A stretch of 52,228 bases of DNA from Burkholderiales bacterium (GCA_014860355.1 JACZJV010000019.1:1-52228), one strand, 5' to 3'. Counted from the first letter of the stretch, positions 17,494 to 25,994 are shown. Notes: a model not told the origin generated them from the letters alone. Numbers and translations: made by a program.

Positions 17494-18243
17494 TTAATTC
17501 AGGCTGACGCTTGCTAAGAGACACGGCGTCCACTCCTCTGCCTCGGACCATACGGTCATACCTTTGACAAGTGGGCGGCCGTCGATTTCATGCGGCTGTG
17601 CGCCCGGAACGTCGATGCGCACGGCGATACGCTCGGCTTCCACTGCCGTCACCTCACCGCGTATCCAGTCGCGCACCGCGATGCCGACCGGCAGCGCGCG
17701 GCACACTTTGGCCCCGGGCTTGGCCACTGCGGCGAGGGTTTCCGTTTTCGCCCGTGCGCGCGCGATCATTGCCCGCGTCGGCATGCCGGTCACGGCGTCG
17801 TTCACCCACTCGCCGGCATAGCGATCGCCCGAAGGCCATTCGTACACCCCGTAACCGTGGCGCCGGTCGTTCAAATAGGCGCCGGCGTAGCGTTCGCCTG
17901 CAGAGGGGCCGCGCGGGCTCCATGTGAACTCGCCGGGGCCTTCCTTGCGGTCCTCCACGAATTCGCCTTCATACCGGTCGCCCGAGGACCAGGTCTTGAC
18001 GCCTTTGCCGTGCTTGCGGCCAGCGTGAAAATCGCCCCGGTATTGCGCCAGGCCCTTCGCCTCGCCATAGCCCTCGGCCAATCCGCCCCTGCATCCGCCC
18101 TGGTAGATCCCTGCGAGTTCCGGATCGAGTACGCGGCACGCGGCCTGTGCACCTGCGCCCAAAGGCAAGGATGCCAAAATTACTACTCCCACCAACAACG
18201 CCAGCGTTGCAGGAGCGAGTTCGTTCGCGAACCGCGACGTCAA
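17494..18243 (-). CDS. exported MORN-repeat protein
   Basis: 249 residues with a signal peptide (hydrophobic ALLVGVVILASLPLGAGAQA) and then about four MORN repeats: YRGDFHAGRKHGKGVKTW, YEGEFVEDRKEGPGEFTW, YAGAYLNDRRHGYGVYEW and YAGEWVND. A roughly 90-residue C-terminal region with two cysteines is unlike anything I recognise. MORN repeats mediate protein or lipid contacts. The start is a TTG at 18243: it overlaps the upstream stop in TTGA and has GGGAG five bases before it. Translation is therefore probably coupled to the GfcC-YjbH-PAP2 gene, suggesting a shared envelope role. Part of its signal-peptide coding is made of REP sequence (18207-18232). Confidence 0.82.
   Translation of the reverse strand: MTSRFANELAPATLALLVGVVILASLPLGAGAQAACRVLDPELAGIYQGGCRGGLAEGYGEAKGLAQYRGDFHAGRKHGKGVKTWSSGDRYEGEFVEDRKEGPGEFTWSPRGPSAGERYAGAYLNDRRHGYGVYEWPSGDRYAGEWVNDAVTGMPTRAMIARARAKTETLAAVAKPGAKVCRALPVGIAVRDWIRGEVTAVEAERIAVRIDVPGAQPHEIDGRPLVKGMTVWSEAEEWTPCLLASVSLN
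18207..18232. repeat. REP-like unit inside the MORN coding sequence
   Basis: TTGCAGGAGCGAGTTCGTTC followed by GCGAA is a slightly diverged forward REP unit. It falls in codons about 4-13 of the MORN gene, immediately after the end of the upstream gene. Confidence 0.65.
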
Positions 18244-21200
18244 TTGAACTCCCACGCCAGATTGACCCCGGTCGGATGGACGAACACGCGCGGAGCGCCT
18301 TTCTCGGGCGCGCGGGAGGATTCCCAGAAAATCTTGCCGATTGCGTAGCCGAGCACGCTGCCGGCCACGGTGTCCGACAGCCAATGCTGGCGGCTGCCCA
18401 CGCGGGCGAGGTTGGTGATCCCGGCGAGACCATAGAGCCAGGGCGCGTCGTATTCCTCGGCGAAGGGCGTCACGACAGCCCAGGCCATGATCGTATGGCC
18501 CGAGGGCAGGGAATCGTAGCCGGACTCCCCGGAAAATGGCTTGAATTCGTGGTTGCCCAGCCCTTTTTCCGGGCGCGCACGGCCGAACGCGTATTTCAGG
18601 CCGGTCACCGCCAGCAGGGCGGTACCGCCGGCCTCAAGCGCGGCGTAGCCGGTGCGCGAACGCAGCGGATCGCTCCCATCCATGGCCGCCACCCCGGCCC
18701 CGGCCAGCGCGAGCCAGGGTATCGCATCGCCGACCTTGTTCATGCCCTTCAGCCAGGAGCTTTCGGCATGATCCTTGGCGAATTGGTCGGCACGCTCGTC
18801 CAGAGTGCTGCTCGCCAGCACCAGCCCGGTGCCGAATACGCCCATGCGCAACCAGTCTATATCGGCCGCGGTGCGCCCGGCACCGGCGAAGTCGCGCTTG
18901 ATCCGCCCGAAGGTCCCCGGTTCTGGCAGCAGCACGTCGGCGAGACTGCGCTCATCCGCCCTGGTATCCACATCATTCAGCAGCGCGAGCGGATCGGATT
19001 CGCGCGCCGACGGATCCAGATAGTCGACCGCGACCGCGTCCGCGAGCTGCGCGGCACTGATCTCGCCATCGAAATAGCGCTGCAGCCGTTTCAGATCGGC
19101 GAAGTCGTAAGTCACGACCGGATCCACGCCGCGCGCAAACGCAACGCGGATTTCGCGCATGTCCAGCGGTCCCAGGTGCAGCGCGGTGCGCGCCGCGCGC
19201 CCCACCGCGCGGCTGGCGGGACGCAGGCTGTCGTTGGCAAGCGTTAGAGCCAGGCGATGGGTGGCATCGTAGGCGAGGCGAATGTTGCGAAACTCCTGAC
19301 GGTAAAGCGCGTCGATGAGGCGCTGCTCGTAGCCCTGGGGGTCGGCGGTCCATTGCCCGGTCTCGGGCCGCGCGACGACGCGCGTGTAGGGCTCCGGTCC
19401 CTGGCGCGGCGGCGTCCAGCTTTCTCGCCGGTCTTCCGGAATCGAGTCTTCGTTTCGCGGCGGCGCCGCCTGGATCTGCAGGGCGCGCTCGTCGCGCGCG
19501 CGGGTAAGGTCGTACAAGGGCACGACTCGAAGCAGTTTGGCGCCGCCGTCGCGCGTGAGCGGCTTCCACACGGCGTTGGCATTGCCGTTGCTCGACTTGG
19601 TGAGGAAGGCGTCGAAGGGAACGGTCAGATACACACCCTTGTCGAAGCTGCCTTCGCCGAATACTTCGGCCGACACATTGGTCTTGGTGAAAAACGCGCC
19701 GAACTTGACGCCGTTCCGAAATGATCGCGACAGATCCACCGTCACGCCAACGTCGCCCGCGAGGTAGCGCCCGACGCTCAGGTTTGCCTGCACATCGTTC
19801 CAACCCGTATCCCAGTACGCGGTCGCGTGTCCGGTAGCCACGCGATAGCCGGTCTGGTCCCCTGCATTGTCGAAACTCAAGTCCTGCTCGAAGCTGCGCT
19901 GCTGCACATAGTTCGCGTCCACGCCGAAAGCGACGCGGCTGGCGAACGGCCGGTACAGCCACTCGGCGCCGGCGCCGGCGAACATCGGTTCGAGATAGCC
20001 CCCGTACAGGCTGTAGTACTGATTTTCGGCCAGCCTGCCGATGTGCGTCGCCTGCAGATTCGGCACAGTAAGCTTCGAGGTGGTTACGTATTCGCGCAGG
20101 TAGGTACGCACCCGCGGCATGTCGCTGGACCCGGTGTTCTTGAATTTGTCGTAGTTGTCGTACAGGCCCAGCTGCACTGTGCCCTGCAACCAGGTGTCTT
20201 CACGCAGGCGCAGCTTGGCGTTGCCAACCACCCCGATCTGAAACAAGAGGAAGGCATCGGGGCCGCCCAGCGTCTGCTGGTAGCTGGGGCCCACGCTGGT
20301 TTCGAATTTCGGCCGCGTGCCCTCATACAGCGCGTTTTGGGGTGGCAGTGCTTCGGGCGCGCGCGCCATCAGCGCTGCACGCTGCTCGCGCGGCGGCAAG
20401 GCTCCCAGCTGTTGTGCAACCCAGGCGTCGCGCTCGATTACGTGCTCGGCCACGTCCACCCCGCGCTGGCGATAGCTGAGCGCGAAGCGATCCACGCTCG
20501 CCGGCGCGTCGCGGTTGAGCACTGCCGCCGCGCGGTCGGTGCGCTCGCGCCAATAAACGGCTTGAGCATCGTCAAGCGTCACCCTGAGCTCGCGCCCGCG
20601 CTGTTCTATCCTTTGCACATGCCAGTCCGTCTGCGCCGCAATGTCGCGGCTGGTGACCGACCAGTCGGGCGCCTGCTGCGGACGGTTCGCACTCACCGGC
20701 ACTCGCGGTGGATCGCCCAGCTTGGGCATGGAAAGCCCGTCCAGCTGGGTATGCAAGGTCAAGCCGAGCATGGCTGTATTGCCACGCTCCACGCCCAAGG
20801 TAATGTCCACAGAGCGTCCGGCCCGGTACACCGCGCCGAAATTCCAGGGGGAGCTTTGCTGCTGATTGTTGGCCTGCGGTTCGTGCTGGTAGTCGTTGCC
20901 GTCGTATTCCAGCTTAAGGATCAGCGGCTCCCAGGGGGTCTGGTACTGCACGCCGCCGAACAGTGCGACAGGACCATGAAAATAGTTTCCGAAGCTGAGA
21001 CTGCCTCCCTGGCCAGAATCCGCCTCCCGCGTATCGAATGACGAACCGAGCGGGTTGGACAAGTCGCCCCGGGCGCCCACATAACCCCATCCCATTCCCA
21101 AGCTCCAATCAAACGAACCCGTGCGCTTGTTCGCCACCAAGTATTCGCCGGAAAAAAGCCCGGTTCCGGCGAAATCACGAAAGCCGACCGCAAGCTGCGG

Positions 21201-22442
21201 CACATAGGCCGATTCGCGCCACAGCCGGAATTTCGCATCGAAACTCTTGTCCTTGAGCGCCTGATCACCGCTGAAATTCGGGTCCGGACTGTAAAGCCGG
21301 TTGCTTATGTTGGTATAGCGAAATCCGGCTTCCAGCCAGTCCAGGGGCTGCACCATGATGTTGCCCTGGGTATAGGGATAGATGCGGCTGAAGTTGACGC
21401 TGAGACTGCCGGGCTGCTCCATGCGCGCGCTGGGTGTCTGCAATAGGCCTACCCCGCCCCAGTCGCTGGCCGTGGTCTGCCGGCTGAGGGAGCGCGAGGA
21501 AGGCGCTGGCGGGGTCAAGACCTGCGTACTATCGCTGTCTTTCGACCCGACCCCTGCAAAGCCAAGTTCAGGCAGCGGCGGGGGCACCCAGGCCCCGGCA
21601 GCCAGACCAGAGCTAGCCCGGGGGGCGCCAGAGCCGCTGTCGGTCTTCGCAGGAATATCTGCAATGGGATCTGCAGCCGGCCCCTGCGTGGCGAGAAAAG
21701 CAATGAGCTGCTGCGACAGGCGCTCCGGAAAGCCACCATCACGAGGCGGTGCCCAGATCCAGGCGCCCGGCGCAGGCTCGTCCTGCGTCTCGCGATTCCA
21801 GCTTGCCACGCCGTAGCGCTGCACCCTCCCGTCCGGCTGCGCGACCCAGGCCCAGTCTGTTTTTCCCGGGCTGGTCGCACCACAGGCATCTACATATGCG
21901 ATAGCTTCGATGCCCGGTGCGTGCGTTACGGCACAGCGCGTGCCGCGCGCGGTAAGCACGGTTACCGTGCGCGGTCGTCCAGGCAGTACGACGCTGTCCC
22001 CTGCCTGCAGCACCGGGTCACGCGCGGGATTCGCCTGCAGCCAGCGCGCATCTGCCACCGCGACCGGAACGCGCCCGGTAGCGGGCAGGCTGCTCACCAG
22101 GTCGCGCAGCCGCCCCAGTGCCTGCGGATCAGCCTTGACTTCCCGATCTAGCCCCGAGAGACCTCCAAGCAAGTTGAGCCGCAGTTCACTCTGCGTGACC
22201 AACTCCCCCCGCACCCGCCAGCTTAGCCCGAGAGGATAGGCATTCGGGTCGACGGCTTGTTCCAGCAACCAGTCGCTCAAGCGCTTTGGGGCCATCTGCG
22301 CGTACAGCAAAGACGGCGCCAGCAGGATCAATCCAGCGAGAGCAACGCAAAATCGTTGCAGAAGGGGGCTTGCGCTACGCAAAGAGGCCTCCCGGTGGAT
22401 TCGCGCATATCCTGCGGCCTTGGCCAAGCGCACCCTGGTCAC
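18240..22442 (-). CDS. GfcC-YjbH (GfcD)-PAP2 phosphatase fusion
   Basis: A 1400-residue envelope protein with three parts. After a signal peptide (hydrophobic VALAGLILLAPSLLYAQ), residues about 50-275 are GfcC/YjbG-like, with VPVAVADARWLQANPARDPVLQ-type sequence, GDSVVLPGRPRTVTVL and the PGAWIWAPP/LIAFLATQ ending. A Pro/Ser-rich linker leads to a YjbH/GfcD beta-barrel region (about 325-1130, with GGVGLLQTPSARM, FRYTNISNRLY and many aromatic-ended strands). Residues about 1190-1390 are a PAP2 phosphatase with all three motifs: KYAFGRARP, PSGH, and R-x5-H-x3-D in ARVGSRQHWLSD. In Escherichia coli GfcC and YjbH are separate and no phosphatase is attached. Start taken as GTG 22442, overlapping yjbF in GTGA; a TTG at 22382 with GGAGG five bases before it would give a more normal signal peptide. 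Confidence 0.9.
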   Translation of the reverse strand: MTRVRLAKAAGYARIHREASLRSASPLLQRFCVALAGLILLAPSLLYAQMAPKRLSDWLLEQAVDPNAYPLGLSWRVRGELVTQSELRLNLLGGLSGLDREVKADPQALGRLRDLVSSLPATGRVPVAVADARWLQANPARDPVLQAGDSVVLPGRPRTVTVLTARGTRCAVTHAPGIEAIAYVDACGATSPGKTDWAWVAQPDGRVQRYGVASWNRETQDEPAPGAWIWAPPRDGGFPERLSQQLIAFLATQGPAADPIADIPAKTDSGSGAPRASSGLAAGAWVPPPLPELGFAGVGSKDSDSTQVLTPPAPSSRSLSRQTTASDWGGVGLLQTPSARMEQPGSLSVNFSRIYPYTQGNIMVQPLDWLEAGFRYTNISNRLYSPDPNFSGDQALKDKSFDAKFRLWRESAYVPQLAVGFRDFAGTGLFSGEYLVANKRTGSFDWSLGMGWGYVGARGDLSNPLGSSFDTREADSGQGGSLSFGNYFHGPVALFGGVQYQTPWEPLILKLEYDGNDYQHEPQANNQQQSSPWNFGAVYRAGRSVDITLGVERGNTAMLGLTLHTQLDGLSMPKLGDPPRVPVSANRPQQAPDWSVTSRDIAAQTDWHVQRIEQRGRELRVTLDDAQAVYWRERTDRAAAVLNRDAPASVDRFALSYRQRGVDVAEHVIERDAWVAQQLGALPPREQRAALMARAPEALPPQNALYEGTRPKFETSVGPSYQQTLGGPDAFLLFQIGVVGNAKLRLREDTWLQGTVQLGLYDNYDKFKNTGSSDMPRVRTYLREYVTTSKLTVPNLQATHIGRLAENQYYSLYGGYLEPMFAGAGAEWLYRPFASRVAFGVDANYVQQRSFEQDLSFDNAGDQTGYRVATGHATAYWDTGWNDVQANLSVGRYLAGDVGVTVDLSRSFRNGVKFGAFFTKTNVSAEVFGEGSFDKGVYLTVPFDAFLTKSSNGNANAVWKPLTRDGGAKLLRVVPLYDLTRARDERALQIQAAPPRNEDSIPEDRRESWTPPRQGPEPYTRVVARPETGQWTADPQGYEQRLIDALYRQEFRNIRLAYDATHRLALTLANDSLRPASRAVGRAARTALHLGPLDMREIRVAFARGVDPVVTYDFADLKRLQRYFDGEISAAQLADAVAVDYLDPSARESDPLALLNDVDTRADERSLADVLLPEPGTFGRIKRDFAGAGRTAADIDWLRMGVFGTGLVLASSTLDERADQFAKDHAESSWLKGMNKVGDAIPWLALAGAGVAAMDGSDPLRSRTGYAALEAGGTALLAVTGLKYAFGRARPEKGLGNHEFKPFSGESGYDSLPSGHTIMAWAVVTPFAEEYDAPWLYGLAGITNLARVGSRQHWLSDTVAGSVLGYAIGKIFWESSRAPEKGAPRVFVHPTGVNLAWEFN

Positions 22443-23161
22443 TTCTGCCCCGCAGAACTTTGCGCAGACACGGGCCAGCGTTGCCAGCTAAAACAGAGGT
22501 CGGCAGTGAGGCACTGCTCCCCATAGACTACCGTCTCCAGACCGCTCCGAATATCGACCGCGTAGCGCGACGGCGGCAATGGGGCGTCGGCACCAGCAAC
22601 CTTGCCGAGAACCGCAGAGTAGCCGCGACCCGAGTCCGCCTCGACCCGCTCTTCGAACCAGGTCAGCGTCTGCGGATCCCAGCCCCGCAATTCGCTCTTC
22701 GCCGGCGCCGCAGCGACGCGCAATGCGAGTTCATCAGTCACGCCGAATCGATATCCCGGCATGACATCGCGGGTGCGAGTCCATTCGAACGCCTGGTCTG
22801 CACCTGCAACTGCCGACCACGAAGGCAGTTCGGGAAGGATTACGTTGCGCCATTCCGTGGTGAGACCCACCGCGCCGACCAGGCGCCCATTTTGCAAGCG
22901 CAGCACCTCGCGCTCGGCGCTGTACCAGACCTGGATCGGACCCTGAGGATGTTTGTCCACGTCGCCGAGAGCAAGCAGTGCGACGCGGCCGCTGACGGTG
23001 ACCCTGAGATACTGGAAATTCGGGTTCAGCCTGGCCTTGTCTATGCCGGGGTTTCTCCCGTACGCATAGGGCAGGGTCTGCAGGATTGCGTTGCCGCTGG
23101 AGGAGCAGCCGGAAATCGCAGCGAGCAGAGCAAGTACCGCGGCTAGGATTCGAATCTTCAC
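22439..23161 (-). CDS. yjbF: YjbF/GfcB-family lipoprotein
   Basis: Outer-membrane lipoprotein of the group 4 capsule/YjbEFGH family, 240 residues. The lipobox is AAISGCSSS with the Cys at about residue 19. The body carries the family features LPYAYGRNPGID, TVSGRVALLALGDVD, the paired WYSAEREVLRLQNGRLVGAVGLTTEW and a C-terminal RSGLETVVYGEQC region. Starts at a GTG at 23161 with GGAG four bases upstream. Its stop overlaps the start of the fusion gene in GTGA, so the two are co-translated, as expected for partners in exopolysaccharide secretion. An intrinsic terminator lies upstream of it, after the YjbE-like gene. Confidence 0.88.
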   Translation of the reverse strand: MKIRILAAVLALLAAISGCSSSGNAILQTLPYAYGRNPGIDKARLNPNFQYLRVTVSGRVALLALGDVDKHPQGPIQVWYSAEREVLRLQNGRLVGAVGLTTEWRNVILPELPSWSAVAGADQAFEWTRTRDVMPGYRFGVTDELALRVAAAPAKSELRGWDPQTLTWFEERVEADSGRGYSAVLGKVAGADAPLPPSRYAVDIRSGLETVVYGEQCLTADLCFSWQRWPVSAQSSAGQK

Positions 23162-23263
23162 CTGACTCCACCCTCGCCCGGAACCCTCGCCGAGGACCGC
23201 CCTATCGTCTAAACGTGCTCACTGCAAAGTTGGCAAGGAATATATTATTGGAACTACAGAAAC

Positions 23264-23296
23264 AAAAAATCCTTGGCGACAGGCCAAGGATTTTTT
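23264..23296. terminator. bidirectional intrinsic terminator
   Basis: AAAAAATCCTTGGC (23264-23277) pairs perfectly with GCCAAGGATTTTTT (23283-23296) around a 5-base loop. T-runs are present on both strands. On the minus strand it ends the YjbE-like transcript 15 bases after its stop and before yjbF, so yjbF expression depends on read-through or its own promoter. Confidence 0.92.
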
Positions 23297-23311
23297 TGCG
23301 GGACAATCGGC

Positions 23312-23530
23312 TTACTGTGTCGTGACTGTCGGCGTAGCGGGAAGTGCCGGATTGTCGTCATTTTGCGATGCAGCCACCGCCACTGCAACCACCGCCACCG
23401 CTGCTGCGACCATGCCGGCGGTGACCCCACCAGCTGCCGCGCCCGTTGCCCCGCCAGCGCCGGCTTGCTGTCCGAACGAACTACCTGCAAAAAACATCGA
23501 AGCGACCAACACAGCCAGCAACTTTTTCAT
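23312..23530 (-). CDS. YjbE/GfcA-like small exported protein
   Basis: 72 residues: signal peptide (MKKLLAVLVASMFFAGSSFG), a Gly/Ala-rich segment GAAAGGVTAGMVAA leading into a Val/Ala run, then an Asp/Pro/Thr tail ending TPTVTTQ. Composition, size and position just before yjbF match YjbE and GfcA, small Gly/Ala/Thr-rich proteins of unknown function. The middle segment is shared with the tail of the FecR protein at 16560-17351. AGGAGAG stands five bases before the ATG. It has its own promoter, a tandem operator-like site and a terminator, so it is probably expressed at a different level from yjbF. Confidence 0.8.
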   Translation of the reverse strand: MKKLLAVLVASMFFAGSSFGQQAGAGGATGAAAGGVTAGMVAAAVAVVAVAVAASQNDDNPALPATPTVTTQ

Positions 23531-23559
23531 TTTTTCTCTCCTGTAGTGACCTGAACAAA

Positions 23560-23583
23560 TGGCAAGGCCAAATGGTAAGACCA
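23560..23583 (-). promoter_or_regulatory. tandem palindromic operator-like site
   Basis: On the minus strand TGGTCTTACCA (23583-23573) and TGGCCTTGCCA (23570-23560) are two related perfect palindromes with a 13-bp period; each is followed by TT. The form TGGT-N3-ACCA fits GntR/FadR-type operators. The site lies between the predicted transcription start and the YjbE-like start codon, where a bound repressor would block elongation. Confidence 0.5.
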
Positions 23584-23605
23584 ATTCATAGCATCTGGGT
23601 GATTC

Positions 23606-23634
23606 ATTATCCACAAAAAACCAGGTGCTTGCAA
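23606..23634 (-). promoter_or_regulatory. sigma70 promoter of the YjbE-like gene
   Basis: Minus strand: TTGCAA (23634-23629), 17-bp spacer, GATAAT (23611-23606), pointing at the small gene. Predicted transcription start near 23599, giving a leader of about 70 bases that includes the tandem palindromes. Confidence 0.6.
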
Positions 23635-23787
23635 GTCGGAACGTCAGGCCCGTCCGGACGTCAGACCCCCGGCCCTCCAGGATCGTAGTTTCCACGGGTA
23701 ATCGGACTGTTGCAAATATCCGGACTGTGACTACTAAGCGCCATCTTCGCGCCGGTCAAACCGCAGCCGTACCCGCGCATGGGCGGA

Positions 23788-25728
23788 TCAAGCCGTCGGG
23801 CGCGCGGCCCCGAGTTCAATCACCGGGGCGGCGCGGCCGGCAGGCCAAGCCTCCTGTTGGCGGTACCCTGCTACCCATCTTCCCAGCACTTCCGGCACGT
23901 CCACCTGCGCTGCGCCACCCTCGCGCATGGTCCTGTCCAGCGATTCCAGCTCGTGCTCCAGGCGTTTCCAATCCGCTTTGCCTTCCTGCGCGCGCAGGAT
24001 GCGCGGATGCTCCGTTCCGGACACGTCCCCGCCTATCATCAGTTCCTCGTAGAGTTTTTCACCCGGCCGCAGCCCGGTTACCTCGATGGCGATGTCCCCC
24101 TGCGGATTGGCGCTGTCGCGCACCTTGAGCCCGCTCAGGCGAACCATATTTACCGCCAGATCCAGAATCTTCACCGGCACGCCCATGTCCAGCACAAACA
24201 CCTCGCCGCCGCGCGCCATGGCGCCTGCCTGGATCACCAGCTGGACCGCCTCGGGGATGGTCATGAAAAACCGCGTCACCTCCGGGTGGGTCAGGGTAAT
24301 CGGTCCGCCGCTTTCGATCTGCTTGCGAAACAAGGGTACCACCGAGCCGGAGGAATCGAGCACATTGCCAAAGCGCACCATGGAAAAGACACTCTCCGGA
24401 TACTCGTCCGCCAGCGCCTGCACCACCAGCTCGGCCACACGCTTGGTGGCGCCCATCACATTGGTAGGCCGGACTGCCTTGTCGGTCGAAATCAGCACGA
24501 AGTGCCCTACCCCGGCCGCAGCCGCCGCCCGGGCCAGTTTCCAGGTACCCAGCGCGTTGTTGCGCAGACCCTCCGCAGGATTGCGCTCCACGATCGGCAC
24601 ATGCTTGTATGCCGCCGCGTGGTACACGGTATCGATATCGAACTCGGCGAATATTCTCTGAAGGCGTGGTGCGTCCGTCACCGACCCCAGCTGAAACCTT
24701 AACTCAGTCACTCCGCCCAATGCTGCACCCAGCGGCAGCAGTTCCTGCTCGATCAGATAGAGGGCAAACTCGCTCCGCTCCAGCACCACCAGCTCCCGCG
24801 GCCGCAATGCCAGCACCTGTCGGCACAATTCGGAACCGATCGAGCCGCCGCCTCCGGTAATGAGCACCCCCTTGCCCCTGATGCATTTTTCCAGCAGGCC
24901 CGGAAGCGGAGGAACCGGGTCCCGTCCCAGCAAGTCCTCGATGCTGATTTCGGTCAACTGATCGAGCTTGGCGCCCCCTTCCATGAGCTCGGGCAATGCC
25001 GGTACCGACCGCACATGGAAGGGAAGCGCCCCCAGCGACTCCAGAATCTCGCGCCGCCGGGTCGCCTTGAGCGAAGGGATCGCCAGGTATATTTGCCGTA
25101 CGCCCTTGGATTGCAGCCGTTCGACCAACTTCGCATCGCCCAGCGCCAGTACCGGCAATCCTTCCACCATCCGGCCGTGTATGCCCGGGGCGTCGTCCAG
25201 GAAGAACGCCGGGTGATATTCGGCGGTCCTGCGCAACATGGCCACCAGTTGTTGCCCAGCGGCGCCCGCCCCGTAAATCGCCACCACCACGCCTTGCCGA
25301 ACATCGCCATTGCGCGTAAGCAGGTAGTGTGCACAGGCCCTGCTCAGGACGAACGCTGAAAAAAGTACCAGCGCAAACACCGCAGCCAAGCCCAGCGCCC
25401 TCATCAGCGTGGTGCCGCCGTACCAGCCGACGGCACCCAGGATCACGCCCGAAATTCCACTCACCAGGGCTGACCTCGCAACGAGGGTCGGGGTACCGAA
25501 GCGCAATACCAGGCGGTAATAGCCAAAGACGAGCGCAACGGCGGGTACCAGCAACATTACCAGCACGGTAACAATTGCGACGTACAGCCCGGGCAATACC
25601 GGCACGCCGCCCGCGCGCAGCAGCACCGCGACCCAGACGGCGGCGGCGGCCATCAATGAATCGTTGGCGACCAGAATGGCTGTCTTGGCTGAGCGCGGCA
25701 GGGCTTCGAGTTTTGAGAATGACGGCAC
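23788..25728 (-). CDS. WbpM/PglF-type nucleotide-sugar 4,6-dehydratase
   Basis: Inner-membrane NDP-sugar dehydratase, probably converting UDP-GlcNAc to its 4-keto-6-deoxy derivative. The 646 residues have four N-terminal membrane helices (about 20-130), a first nucleotide-binding domain (VVVAIYGAGAAGQQLVAML) and the catalytic dehydratase domain starting near residue 290 (GVLITGGGGSIGSELCRQ). Also seen are YHAAAYKHVPIVE, the family motif STDKAVRPTNVMGATKR and LRPGEKLYEEL. The GTG at 25728 has GGAAAG upstream. With the aminotransferase, acetyltransferase and phosphoglycosyltransferase further up the same strand it makes a 2,4-diamino-2,4,6-trideoxyhexose set; vapBC now interrupts that set. A C-terminal Pro/Ala tail is extra. 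Confidence 0.93.
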   Translation of the reverse strand: MPSFSKLEALPRSAKTAILVANDSLMAAAAVWVAVLLRAGGVPVLPGLYVAIVTVLVMLLVPAVALVFGYYRLVLRFGTPTLVARSALVSGISGVILGAVGWYGGTTLMRALGLAAVFALVLFSAFVLSRACAHYLLTRNGDVRQGVVVAIYGAGAAGQQLVAMLRRTAEYHPAFFLDDAPGIHGRMVEGLPVLALGDAKLVERLQSKGVRQIYLAIPSLKATRRREILESLGALPFHVRSVPALPELMEGGAKLDQLTEISIEDLLGRDPVPPLPGLLEKCIRGKGVLITGGGGSIGSELCRQVLALRPRELVVLERSEFALYLIEQELLPLGAALGGVTELRFQLGSVTDAPRLQRIFAEFDIDTVYHAAAYKHVPIVERNPAEGLRNNALGTWKLARAAAAAGVGHFVLISTDKAVRPTNVMGATKRVAELVVQALADEYPESVFSMVRFGNVLDSSGSVVPLFRKQIESGGPITLTHPEVTRFFMTIPEAVQLVIQAGAMARGGEVFVLDMGVPVKILDLAVNMVRLSGLKVRDSANPQGDIAIEVTGLRPGEKLYEELMIGGDVSGTEHPRILRAQEGKADWKRLEHELESLDRTMREGGAAQVDVPEVLGRWVAGYRQQEAWPAGRAAPVIELGAARPTA

Positions 25729-25876
25729 TGGCTTTCCAATATCAGGTGTAGGACACGGCTACCACCTCAGCTCCAGGAGGGGGACGTCGCGATGGTATCG
25801 ATGCAACGCAAAGCGCAAGCGGACAAGGTGAAATTCACACGCTCGGCCTTATCGGACAACCCGGCCGGATCGACCG

Positions 25877-25994
25877 TCAACACTTTCTTCGGATGAGGCA
25901 CTGCGCCTCGAAGTCGCGCAGGGTCTGCTTGTCGACGACGCCGATCTCGTGATTTGCGCATCGTTTCCAGGGCCTCGTTGATCAGTCGACTCAT
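25877..25994 (-). pseudogene. frameshifted, truncated XRE-type antitoxin remnant
   Basis: The reading frame starts MSRLINEALETMRKS at an ATG overlapping the vapC stop (ATGA). After a one-base shift near 25952 the sequence continues HEIGVVDKQTLRDFEAQCL, then a stop. The joined sequence resembles the N-terminus of HigA-like helix-turn-helix antitoxins (ALE-x5-GVVDK-x3-REF-x3-CL), but the helix-turn-helix part is gone. An apparent 75-codon frame through here is a by-product of the shift. Confidence 0.6.

Noticed and set aside
25767-25994. A genuine 75-residue protein overlapping vapC
   Set aside because: Its beginning continues into an antitoxin-like sequence only after a one-base frame change, and the rest of the frame looks like noncoding sequence.
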